The notes under the pieces: generated by a model
What the model was told of the DNA's origin: nothing
Databases searched by the model: none
The model's input: the letters and a program-made list of their open reading frames with translations, nothing else
Translations under genes and position numbers: made by a program
Shown here: positions 27,101-29,767 of the stretch, piece after piece
Layout: each line of letters begins with the position of its first letter
Position numbering within the stretch: position 1 is the stretch's first letter
Virus record (IMG/VR): IMGVR_UViG_3300047560_000932
Span: 1 to 29,767 of that record
From: a virus
Direction: 5' to 3' (one strand)
Length of the DNA: 29,767 nt

Positions 27101-29767
27101 TGAATTTGCATCAGGTTTGAATAATGTGTTATATGACGTTTCGTGGCAAAACACTGGATTCACTGGATTCATTGCAGTTGGATCAGGACAAATCTATAAT
27201 GGTAGCAACATTAATGATGTTTCTATTGTTCGTTATAGCTATGATGGTGAAGTTTGGTACGATGTTACTATCTATAATGAAACCCGTGGCTTTAACGCAA
27301 TTGCAGGAAACCAATATGGTATGGCTGTAGTTGGTAACGGAGGTCTAGTATACACTAGTTACAACGGTGTAACTTGGTTCTTGCAAACTAATGCAGGTAG
27401 TGATAATTTAAATGAAGTAATTTGGGATGAAACTAATTCTCAATTCGTAGCAGTCGGTGACAACGGTAGCATCCAAGTCGGTGACGTATCTGGATCAACA
27501 TGGACATCAGAAACATCAGGCACCACAGAAAATCTACAAGATGTAATTTACAATTCTACTGCAGGATTATATGTAACGGTTGGCGACAACAATACTGTTA
27601 TTAAGAGTGAGGATGCTGTCACTTGGTACGATTCAGCATTGTTTGAACAACCCCCAACATTCTACAATATTCAAGGAGATGCATTTACTGCAGGCTATGG
27701 CCCAGAAGAATTAGTTCCAGGTGTAGTGACAGATTCAGTAATGATGACTGTTACAACACGTCCAGGAACAAACTGGGATGCTACTGTTTATCAAAACGTA
27801 GGTTATAACGTGGTTTCCAGAGAATTAACTCCTACATCAGGTTCACAAACTGAATATAGTTTCTTGTACCAAGTAACTACCCCAGCACAATTGGGTGTGT
27901 TTATTATTGATTACACTACTGGATTGAGTACTAGTATCTACGAAGGGGTAGACTATTCAGTTGATTGGATTAACAAGATTGTTATTTTGAATAATCCTGT
28001 TACATTTATTAACGAAACAGTATGCGACAAAGTCCGCATCGATGTGTATGAAGTTGGTAATGGAGATCAATTAGTAAAAGCAAACACAGAAACAGATCCT
28101 ATCAGATTGAATACTACGACCGGGTTCCAAGAAATCGTCACTAGTGCTAATTATACTGCTGACATTTGGCAGGGGTCTGGTGTAATCAGACCAGCAACAG
28201 AACCATTAGAAGCTATTGCTATTGCTACAAATAGCGTCACTGATGCAATTACTTGTGAAGATGTAAGCAATTTCATATTGAATGGGGCAATAACATTCAG
28301 TGGAGAAGTATTTGGTAATATCGTAGAGGATCAAGTTTACTATGTAAAATCAATTAGTTATGTTTCAAATAGAATCACTGTCTCAGAAACGTTTAATGTT
28401 GGCACAGGAACACCAGGCTCAACATTTGAATTGTCTACTGACACTGGTTATATGAGAGCAATCATACAGATTGGTGCAGGCGCAGTATGGACTGATCCTA
28501 TTGTTTACCACAATGGCGCTAAATTGGTGTTGGGTAATATCGCTACAGTAACTAGAACTAAATCTGGTACTAACACGGTGACTACTAACACTACTGGTAA
28601 CCTAACAGTTGGCTCACCAGTAGTCTTTAGCGACACAATTTTCGGCGGAGTGATTGTACCACAACAAGTTTACTACATTGAAACTGTTGTTGACAACAAT
28701 GAATTTGCAATTTCTGAAACACAATATGGACCTCGTTTAGTATTGACAGATGCGACCGGTGGTGCGTCATTTGTGACGAATGATTATGCAATTAGTCTTG
28801 CAAGCAATGGTATAAACGCTTCTATTGTGTTCTCTGCACAATATGATAATTCAGTTGATTATTTGGTATATAGTTTATTCGGTGAGACAGTACCAACACA
28901 GTATGGTTACACAATTCCTGAAGCACAGATATTTGTGGGTAATGGAATTCGTGCAGAGTTTGCACTAACAAATTTTGTTGGTGCGGCAAATCCAGACAAT
29001 GCGATTGTTGAAATCGGTGGTGTTCGTCAAACAAAAGCAAAGTACAACATTGATCCATTGACAAACAGTATCTTATTCTATAGTCCTCCTGCAGACGGAG
29101 CAGAAGTTGTAATCACATCATATAATTTAACTGACCGTCAATATTTCTCAACACAGTATGGCATTACTGGTTCGTCTGGGTCAAATCTGTTTACACTCAC
29201 AGTTGGAACAACTACACATACAGTTGCAACATATGACCAAGATACTCCAACAGCAATTACATATGACCAAGACACACCGTCTGTTGTTGCGTTTGACGAA
29301 GAATTGAACTACTTGACATTAAGTTCGGGTGATACTAGTGGATTAGAAATTAATTTCCCAATTGTATTCCAAGCACCAACGATCGGTGGAATCAACGCAG
29401 GTCAGATTTACTATGTAATTGAAATTATTGATTCAACTAACTTTGTAATAAGTGACCAAGTTGACGGTACTCCGTTTGTTGTTTATTCTGATACTGGTAC
29501 AATGACAGGTGTTGTAAACGGACTAACAGTTGCAAATATTGTAAATATCAGCAACGCAATTGAACAGCCATCATCTATCGCTGTGTCTGATACATCAAGT
29601 ACTGGAAACTTAATTACATGTAATACTACTTCTAATTTGAACGTAGGACAATTAATTACATTTAAGACTCCTGTAGTAACTGCTGGATCATTCACAATCG
29701 GTCTTGTTTACCAAATCACATCATTGGGTACAACAACTCAACTTCAATGGAATACTATTGCAGGTAC
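12108..29767 (+). CDS. Giant modular baseplate/tail structural protein in gp7 position (3' end missing)
   Basis: One frame without a stop for 5,886 codons to the window edge. I read it line by line: no frameshift or stop was found. The N-terminus has LPEIFKTPTNAQFLSATLDQ. A cupredoxin-like pattern lies at about residues 182-251 (LLRGGSYTFAVNQ, FWIQ, VNNGATNGVVTFNVP). A core at about 1170-1560 has VPNTPTKLGLYPATIP, VGHDGSYNKLYG, WEMLGYRNQPTWWETRYGPA. A second core (about 3200-3640) has FYWVRNTNIIFEKEGKTL, YDRLLDSMCGVDESG, ARPRQSFFINRYGALKNYLE and YMNEIKPYHVVIKEF. I recall these as parts of very large structural proteins of marine T4-like phages. Between and after them sit two beta-propeller candidates, three carbohydrate-binding-like motifs and a repeated YY module (entered separately). 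T4 gene 7, the wedge arm, follows gene 6, so this is positionally gp7, but T4 gp7 has only about 1,032 residues and I see no clear identity. It probably forms peripheral wedge or receptor-facing structures. The total length is unknown. Confidence 0.75.
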   Translation, partial: MATRIRTLNFLPEIFKTPTNAQFLSATLDQLVAQPNTKRIEGYVGSKFGYGINATDKYVTEPTKVRTDYQLDPGVVFTKANDTTATDFISYPGILDALKLEGSLTNDNNRLFTSQFYSWDSFTDLDKIINFNQYYWLPFGPERVTITTDIVYNTNNYTVQDSSTGYLISSDSQPAGSINPTLTLLRGGSYTFAVNQETQFWIQGEPGVTGYSATQPNVQTRDVFGVVNNGATNGVVTFNVPQSNAQDEYNFPGNNLVGVVSTLPFSQVNGARVSDIAGIDGITALDGLTVMFYNTGIVNEYGYVSKFYDTTLYDENGGVPYDENTDYPGSSVDSNNFEGGFYSQVNANFYYITLVGEPTDPTIELTPYAPIPTNQKITAQYGSEWVNRNFYRNVAGAIQLIGYNSSILDTLYYQDGTSANKVGIIKLVDSNTSNQLDIITTILGKKQYTSPTGVVFTNGLKVVFQGDIFPESYKNVEFYVEGVGTAIELIPVDSLISPGLFEAGSYIPYDTTNYDIGNYDSNLYVPLTPDYITIARNAINKNAWSRSNRWFHIDVIKATAEYNNDPTLVTSWATLENKAKRPIIEFYPNIRMFDAGVYGKAPIDFIDFRTSDAFTLVAGQTEYYPDVAGWTDYTATINPITGPITDRVATQAVSLVNQIILDDTSGLYVNDTISFDSSIGGLTSGATYYILSIDGFRITVSGTRQGTVVALTSETPVSPITTSIYPYTTTIEVDNADIFGLFQEGFYITDNTNLLPTNAQITDVSATTSTTTITVSWTQSNVTIGSTSVASLVTADTTVDNYALFDGARIVFAADTDPEVRNKIYNVHFSEVVDNSTLVITLTEADDGLVLPDEQTAVFRGYNYQGKDFYFDGVDWFEGQQKITVNQAPKFDIFDANGVSFGDETVYVGTSFTGTTLFSYGLGIGADDPVLGFPLRYSSVDNVGDISFDVSLNSQTFDYVSGQSPITQNINTGYVYNYNTRIDYVRQLGWQTAVSPSIQYQIFEFDWFTATPTSTFNCDIAPVSTTSTNWPVIQVYINNQYQDPATAFTYTTTDTTTTVSMTVDSLVDTVVQVLILSDQVSETAYYQVPINLNNNPFNDDVTNVNIGDIRGQYQSCFYNNPDTTGNVFGPNNYRDLGNMVPWGNKIIQNSASLVLPGALLRKQEHNLFNSLVYNSRQYITFKTLLVDTVNNTDYTRMYTPAQMLDDALDQITASKTDSDPFFWSDMVPSKAAYISNTYSFANSLDVSIYPLSRVYNFKTANYYSVLVYLIRDGVTTQLISGVDYTVSEDSPSLTVQTDLLPNDQITVKEYNQTYGSYVPNTPTKLGLYPATIPNVTLDSAYSTPTYFIVGHDGSYNKLYGNYDSNTGRLDDFRDQVLLEYETRVYNNLKLSNVIPVQAYEVLPGFFRDTDYSYDEILQIYGEGFLNWVGQNRIDYKRQIYNKNNDYTYNYSNNGNKINNGAIQQGYWRGLYEYYYDTSNPDTSPWEMLGYRNQPTWWETRYGPAPYTSDNLILWTDLSNGYDWNNGTPVTLSQYIRPELLQVIPVDSNGDLVSPFVSILGNYNANIFQRDWKVGDVGPAEFSYRRSSSWPFDLMRILALTKPAEFYNLGVDVDHYQYNAEFNQYLVNNRSHLQMSDIDVYGNGTPVTSYINWIVDYEKQVGVDATQNILDLLSQLDVRLVYRLAGFSDKNLLKFYVEKSSANSNNSSLLIPDESYQVLLYDNQPFERIVFSGVVVQITENGYRVYGNSQTNAFFKVSEPINNGDKETLTVENLTVRLAKSYSSKTKIIPYGTEFYSVQEVAQFLSSYGNYLVDLGMKFDHVENGIPVTWNQMVAEFLYWAQIGWEVGNITTLNPAATLLVIDKDSNIVQPLTLRQQNFVLNQNLYPIQAIDLSILREGTAFTAQPLNQGDAISYGQFNIGNIEHGIVFNNVTLFNDVIYNLTTGLRQNRITLRGTKTADWNGTVDAFGFILNQDNITEWNKEVKYTKGSIVKYKNKYWTALTIIQAKEVFDERDWKQTDYNEIQKGLLPNSSTRSYESTLYYDVNKANLENDADQLSFSLIGYRPRDYLALADLTDITQVNVYKNMIKNKGTLDAASAFKGATLPQGGIEYDIYENWAIKSGEFGGVLNSNFVEFKLNESLMTGNPSIVSLTDGVYTDGAQQEVPLYSLFNYGRPINNPDVLPTISTSTPTTLLPTAGYVNFNDVKMSSYFYSGLPTARDASGKLIPISNFYVRDYTWLANYLEEWKVFTPKSLGSIVNVKNNLNGTVTVTFSNAHNLTKYQLFGIVNFDSQVDNYYLVSTVVDQYKVIINLALPPETLNITGLGVGFSMQNQRVATPANIIDLPLLDNEFNKVKVWVDENDDGSWAVYRKSLNYTYNTEITNNTSTTFGSAVAYTTAMNYLIGDSGEGKAYRYTYDTTSSTYVIDQTLSGSTSFGSTITYSDDIFVVSEPTSGSPKVYVYQLVSTTKVNNIEPYQTINAPGGVTNWGSATALSGDKNWLYISDIDNNNVYAYRKNNFNVDAGNFIVGNNYTIVSEGTTDFTLIGSTSNDVGTSFKATGVGTGTGVATDTTYVNQAIINVGSSSGDAFGSSITTDYYGDTVIIGAPYENFDVSTENYGYAYVFNRLVQNFEVQFSGSAYIPQQFILSWTPDNASSKTASAYTGNYLTLDNVTDLSVNDPIIFTGTPFGGVSLNTVYYITDISGNDISFSTTRNGTDFVLSGSSGTMTVVPQTSPLTISVNGTVIADNKYAVDGSTLYIYNNVNSTLKAGDILTVSGSEIVLAQTLDNGLTPRVGVEFGTSIDTNMYASEILVGAPFELNSENVEGAVHRFTNGGDSYGIIIGTSECNITTQQHILLNGYEVQLEPGNADSVAQNINLAKVPNIVASSLNGKIVITLVDSTLAVPNKKLSLTAVNGSTLSELGVNLYTETQTIICPHTNGPTQFGSVVKFNEFGSFVVSAPTAIRYAPTTFDFTDDELDNDTIFDNNTTQFVDSFVNAGAVYMFDYLAIYNESVSNPGAFVYAQSTNDITLDYGSQPLYGKALDFNANRVTIGTPNFRPAYVDGQVVTYVSTSTEPDWAVYRSSSPVVDINGINNIQLFSAETNNTLENLDYIDPLQGKILGAVRENIDVISNVDPASYNSVNATQTGLIWGADKVGQIWFNTTNTRFVNYHQNDVVYNSKYWGRVFPGSDVSVYSWITSNVPPIQYQGPGTPYSTTDYTVQGIVNAEGTIVPVYFYWVRNTNIIFEKEGKTLADSIIQSYIAQPQASGISYFAPLLPNTFGLYNSQEFINANDSVLQIGFKTGENDDVGHSSFSLIRANYADDFLPGIPTSSSISYGHPGTANATIIQTPESLYDRLLDSMCGVDESGAVVPNPFLPKAVQYGVLARPRQSFFINRYGALKNYLEYANTVMALYPITEIRNPVFLDKVGEINPSNGLPFYDTPAYWSYINWWAPGYDNNTKSALQVPIYADLSTLTVNAGTIVSVAQNGNGKQETYISNTDGSWTRIGLENGTIEFSSNLWDYATARLGFGDNFYDTTPYDEYPSQETRDIIRALNEEIYTNELLIYRNKSLILLFEYIQSETIESQNYLPWLNKTSFIDVSHTIRELRPIEVFRSDNQTFLEGYMNEIKPYHVVIKEFLFKYTGTDVYEGDITDFDLPSQYNTTTQTFISPALVFANPSSDNQYLPTDPIWQTGPYNQWFNNYGLSVVGQNNYPIALLTSYMGLTTNVMFVDNANGFPVSGIVTIGTEQISYTSVDLANNALLGLTRGVGETEAQIHIPGEQLITDLPAVLVLNGGRGYTEPPKVTAYIDTTLYPEPRVAAQLEPIMGVDSVIGVNVINPGEGYVVLPEIIIDPSITVTFNSTQVNTLTSTVELDVPLLQTGDLVIYNPTTGSEQIGGLLPGQKYYVNVLETAPDTIIAFYNNYYHSIYDQDRIPLLSTGTGQQQISVGAVASCVTTAVPVRENNITLRFDRTSYSSQLADWAPSGFYGAFYAGDYADDQIFSSSSVRLFSTDPPVGGILAGQVNGITASAQGGTFQILDVANQQTLTWSSRTRNTIQTYGPASLYPNTIRINPSAGGAEVAGQIGSTIGFYVGMPIKFVGAIPVGSPIQPSTSAEDVIYYVKSLVQLPNLDTSELEDTGFTISDTVDENGNPGSTLDLLVSASVPTAGLTLYVGNLTNTALMTINYSGLRNASATSSTNNAVTVDLTVTGQNGTTGFYTGLPILFVGNEFGGIIENKVYYVNAVIDKTSFTMTADNSPKIVTCTATDSATDIISCSSTIGLNVNDPVIFNDMGINGDAVNDFGGIISGTTYYIKEIVSNGSIKLSTTVNGSLFNITSTVTAGNGTFAPMLVQTDVVQLTSATGAMTINVAIPISPGQINGQQFTLYGQSGPYVGVQGTVSELFDRQITSTLAYNNRVCLSTIGGGTTNIYANMEFNVSEDIGGLTTTGGPYTVTGLGTTEINISYVSAVDDWLTVTPTVEYTDTTAALYEGMPLYFTGQSLGGVLLNTVYYVYDIGTGPNAGKIKLSEDVSLSTVFAINGSEGGTMVGTGETYIEVADTLSDEKAISDTTSFLQAEGTPAEFNVASILGGYTVSVTTAGTNYAINNIITISGTDLGGTSPTNDLLLTVLTVDSTGGVLTGIANGTPAGAENKYYLKVVNEDQVEVYSDPNMQIPVSGQNFPYVGATTTTATAIDGSTERITVTSSADFNLNDPVVFTGDVFGDVVLAQTYYILTKPTSTTVTISETIGGSPVNLSTDTGTMTMAKAGDYAVLPQPFYFDSSIVKYNNRVYQCIISNNDSEFIFGKWELLNSGDRRLNALDRIMGYYQPTVNMPGVDLTQLVNGITYPNSTYKGNAFAPADEFTLDTILTDQPFYPTGLNLTSVVWDGTTYISVANTVDYSSILFSEDTNSWVIDRIANEPVAVTSIVEVDGQYIITTNNNATPILTSSDGVTWTDLPALAGKGYSLNKVSYHDGLYIAVGNVILTSLDAITWTKAYEFASGLNNVLYDVSWQNTGFTGFIAVGSGQIYNGSNINDVSIVRYSYDGEVWYDVTIYNETRGFNAIAGNQYGMAVVGNGGLVYTSYNGVTWFLQTNAGSDNLNEVIWDETNSQFVAVGDNGSIQVGDVSGSTWTSETSGTTENLQDVIYNSTAGLYVTVGDNNTVIKSEDAVTWYDSALFEQPPTFYNIQGDAFTAGYGPEELVPGVVTDSVMMTVTTRPGTNWDATVYQNVGYNVVSRELTPTSGSQTEYSFLYQVTTPAQLGVFIIDYTTGLSTSIYEGVDYSVDWINKIVILNNPVTFINETVCDKVRIDVYEVGNGDQLVKANTETDPIRLNTTTGFQEIVTSANYTADIWQGSGVIRPATEPLEAIAIATNSVTDAITCEDVSNFILNGAITFSGEVFGNIVEDQVYYVKSISYVSNRITVSETFNVGTGTPGSTFELSTDTGYMRAIIQIGAGAVWTDPIVYHNGAKLVLGNIATVTRTKSGTNTVTTNTTGNLTVGSPVVFSDTIFGGVIVPQQVYYIETVVDNNEFAISETQYGPRLVLTDATGGASFVTNDYAISLASNGINASIVFSAQYDNSVDYLVYSLFGETVPTQYGYTIPEAQIFVGNGIRAEFALTNFVGAANPDNAIVEIGGVRQTKAKYNIDPLTNSILFYSPPADGAEVVITSYNLTDRQYFSTQYGITGSSGSNLFTLTVGTTTHTVATYDQDTPTAITYDQDTPSVVAFDEELNYLTLSSGDTSGLEINFPIVFQAPTIGGINAGQIYYVIEIIDSTNFVISDQVDGTPFVVYSDTGTMTGVVNGLTVANIVNISNAIEQPSSIAVSDTSSTGNLITCNTTSNLNVGQLITFKTPVVTAGSFTIGLVYQITSLGTTTQLQWNTIAG
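12651..12860 (+). other. Cupredoxin-like beta module near the giant protein N-terminus
   Basis: Residues about 182-251. The order 'LLRGGSYTFAVNQ - FWIQGEPG - VNNGATNGVVTFNVPQ' follows a pattern common in marine phage and bacterial surface proteins: rGxxYtF, FwI, a vTNNGxxxGtvtFtVP strand. The usual copper-binding Cys/His of true cupredoxins is absent, so a structural role is inferred. The family call is from memory of the pattern. Confidence 0.45.
14074..14250 (+). repeat. YY module, isolated early copy (R1)
   Basis: Contains LYVNDTISFDSSIGG, then YYILSIDGFRITVSGTRQGT (YY at 14169). It matches the consensus 'L-x-V-N-D-P-I-x-F-T-G-x-x-F-G-G-V ... Y-Y-I-x-x-I ... F-x-I-S' found again near 20.2 kb and throughout the 3' third of the gene. 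It lies about 6 kb before the next copy. Confidence 0.7.
18045..18195 (+). other. Carbohydrate-binding-like motif 1
   Basis: Residues about 1980-2029 of the giant protein. YTKGSIVKYKNKYWTALTII followed by FDERDWKQ has the spacing of CBM5/12-type chitin/cellulose binding modules (G-x-x-V-x-Y-x-x-x-x-Y-x-A ... W). It is a short pattern, so the sugar-binding role is an inference. Confidence 0.45.
19665..19803 (+). other. YTIVSEGTTDFT module inserted between propeller blades 3 and 4
   Basis: The pattern GNNYTIVSEGTTDFTLIGST ... FKATGVGTGTGVA is a small glycine/threonine-rich unit that I have seen repeatedly in tail proteins of environmental phages (form: YxIxSxGTTDFTxIGA ... FTATGxGxGTGxA). Its function is unknown to me. 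Its place exactly between two FG-GAP blades suggests it is displayed on a loop. Confidence 0.55.
20098..20292 (+). repeat. YY module inserted between propeller blades 4 and 5 (R2)
   Basis: The best-formed copy: LSVNDPIIFTGTPFGGVSLN, then VYYITDISGNDISFSTTRNG and a GTMTV end (FGG at 20166, YY at 20193). It is followed by a second insert, ISVNGTVIADNKYAVDG to about 20445, before blade 5 resumes at 20496. Confidence 0.78.
21603..21716 (+). other. Carbohydrate-binding-like motif 2
   Basis: Residues about 3166-3203: YHQNDVVYNSKYWGRVFPGS then YSWI. It has the same 'N/G-x-V-x-Y-x-x-x-Y/W-x' layout as motifs 1 and 3, but is the least typical of the three. It opens the second conserved core of the giant protein. 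Confidence 0.33.
23283..23690 (+). other. IGTEQISY/TRG module followed by two GGxGY-type units
   Basis: FPVSGIVTIGTEQISYTSV with GLTRGVG matches a recurrent phage pattern 'fPxsGxixIGxExIxYtg...LxGvtRG'. It is followed by VLNGGRGYTEPPKVTAYI and VINPGEGYVVLPEIIID. These are two consecutive 'GGxGYxxxPxV' beta units, also typical of repetitive tail proteins. Together they mark the switch from the conserved core to the repeat-rich 3' third. Confidence 0.55.
23715..26405 (+). repeat. YY module cluster 1 (six copies, R3-R8)
   Basis: The YY pairs are at 23823, 24468, 24828, 25044, 25641 and 26301. Clear copies include LPILFVGNEFGGIIENKVYY, LNVNDPVIFNDMG ... YYIKEI, MPLYFTGQSLGGVLLNTVYY and LNDPVVFTGDVFGDVVLAQT. 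R3 and R4 are divergent. The unit is about 60-80 residues: an entry strand, a V/I-x-F-x-G turn, F/I-G-G, the YYI/V strand, then a strand ending in 'S/T-x-x-x-G-x-x ... TGTMT'. Spacers carry other units (for example TTAGTNYAINNIITISGTDL at about 25.9 kb). I know no named family for it, though similar units occur in other phage tail proteins. Confidence 0.78.
26442..26560 (+). other. Carbohydrate-binding-like motif 3
   Basis: Residues about 4779-4817: SSIVKYNNRVYQCIISNNDS, then FGKWELL. This is the closest of the three to the CBM5/12 pattern 'x-x-V-x-Y-x-x-x-x-Y-x-C/A ... F-x-x-G-x-W'. It is followed by ALDRIMGYYQPTVNMPGVDL, a linker that leads into the second propeller. Confidence 0.45.
26751..27650 (+). 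other. Seven-bladed Asp-box (BNR/YCF48-like) beta-propeller
   Basis: Seven evenly spaced Asp-box-like motifs are seen: ILFSEDTNSW, ILTSSDGVTW, ILTSLDAITW, VRYSYDGEVW, VYTSYNGVTW, IQVGDVSGSTW, VIKSEDAVTW. Their tryptophan codons lie at 26844, 26970, 27087, 27255, 27375, 27501 and 27624, mostly 117-126 bases apart (168 once). The strand before each reads like 'F/Y-I-A-V-G', for example GLYIAVGN, GFIAVGSG, QFVAVGDNG. This is the sialidase/YCF48/VPS10-type blade pattern. No sialidase catalytic arginine triad is apparent, so binding or a structural role is more likely than enzymatic activity. Confidence 0.78.
28218..29767 (+). repeat. YY module cluster 2 (four copies, R9-R12), cut by the window edge
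   Basis: Copies R9-R11 have their YY at 28338, 28671 and 29409. R12 near 29709 has a single Tyr and is interrupted by the end. Examples: ITFSGEVFGNIVEDQVYYVK, VFSDTIFGGVIVPQQVYYIE, IVFQAPTIGGINAGQIYYVI. The module ends of R8 and R11 share an 18-base string with one mismatch (26382-26399 and 29490-29507). This suggests fairly recent duplication. The array probably continues beyond the window. Confidence 0.75.
29229..29288 (+). repeat. 30-base tandem repeat coding TYDQDTP units
   Basis: Two copies starting at 29229 and 29259 encode TYDQDTPTAI and TYDQDTPSVV. A decayed third unit, AFDEE, follows. The period is exactly ten codons, and the first 15 bases of each copy are identical. It forms a short acidic linker between modules R10 and R11. 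Confidence 0.85.

Noticed and set aside
26751-27650. Sialidase enzyme call for the Asp-box propeller
   Set aside because: The Asp boxes show a propeller fold only. I could not see the arginine triad or the catalytic Tyr/Glu pattern of sialidases, so no enzyme is claimed.
12108-29767. tRNA genes, CRISPR repeats, insertion sequences, or diversity-generating retroelement template/variable repeats
   Set aside because: I looked for cloverleaf arms, regularly spaced short repeats, inverted ends and a reverse transcriptase. None was found in this window.

Overview
The window is one continuous late structural segment of a tailed phage with a contractile tail (myovirus morphology, T4-like superfamily). 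Seven genes, all on the + strand, fill it almost completely. The largest gap between genes is 56 bases, and no RNA gene, mobile element, integrase or CRISPR array is visible. The DNA is AT-rich. Sequence motifs in several products (gp6, the tube-cap-like protein, the giant protein) resemble those I know from marine and freshwater T4-like phages such as cyanophages and pelagiphages. That environmental assignment is from memory, and the host cannot be read from this window.

Layout, left to right: (1) 1-1866, the 3' part of a gp48-like tail-tube cap/initiator protein with a long Thr/Gln/Asn-rich N-terminal extension; (2) 1866-2177, gp53 baseplate wedge; (3) 2178-4871, a large baseplate hub protein in the place of gp27; (4) 4874-8179, a gp5-like central spike with an OB fold and beta-helix, no lysozyme domain and a huge Ala/Ser-rich C-terminal extension; (5) 8203-8652, gp25 wedge/sheath initiator; (6) 8709-12080, an oversized gp6 wedge protein; (7) from 12108 past the right edge, a single reading frame of at least 5,886 codons in the position of T4 gene 7. 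Genes 1-4 are coupled by overlaps or gaps of 0-2 bases. T4-type late-promoter-like octamers (NATAAATA) lie before gene 25 and gene 6.

Functionally this is a baseplate kit: hub and spike (genes 3 and 4), tube initiation (gene 1), and wedge (gp53, gp25, gp6, giant protein). The most unusual object is the giant protein. It has an apparently conserved structural core (about 12.1-19.2 kb and 21.4-23.0 kb). Into and after this core are placed two independent seven-bladed beta-propeller candidates (FG-GAP/integrin-alpha type at about 19.2-21.3 kb; Asp-box/BNR type at about 26.75-27.65 kb), three carbohydrate-binding-like motifs, and at least twelve copies of a roughly 65-residue module with a YY signature. 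Some of these copies and other small modules sit between the blades of the first propeller. It reads like a wedge component fused to a receptor- or glycan-recognition apparatus that grows by module duplication.
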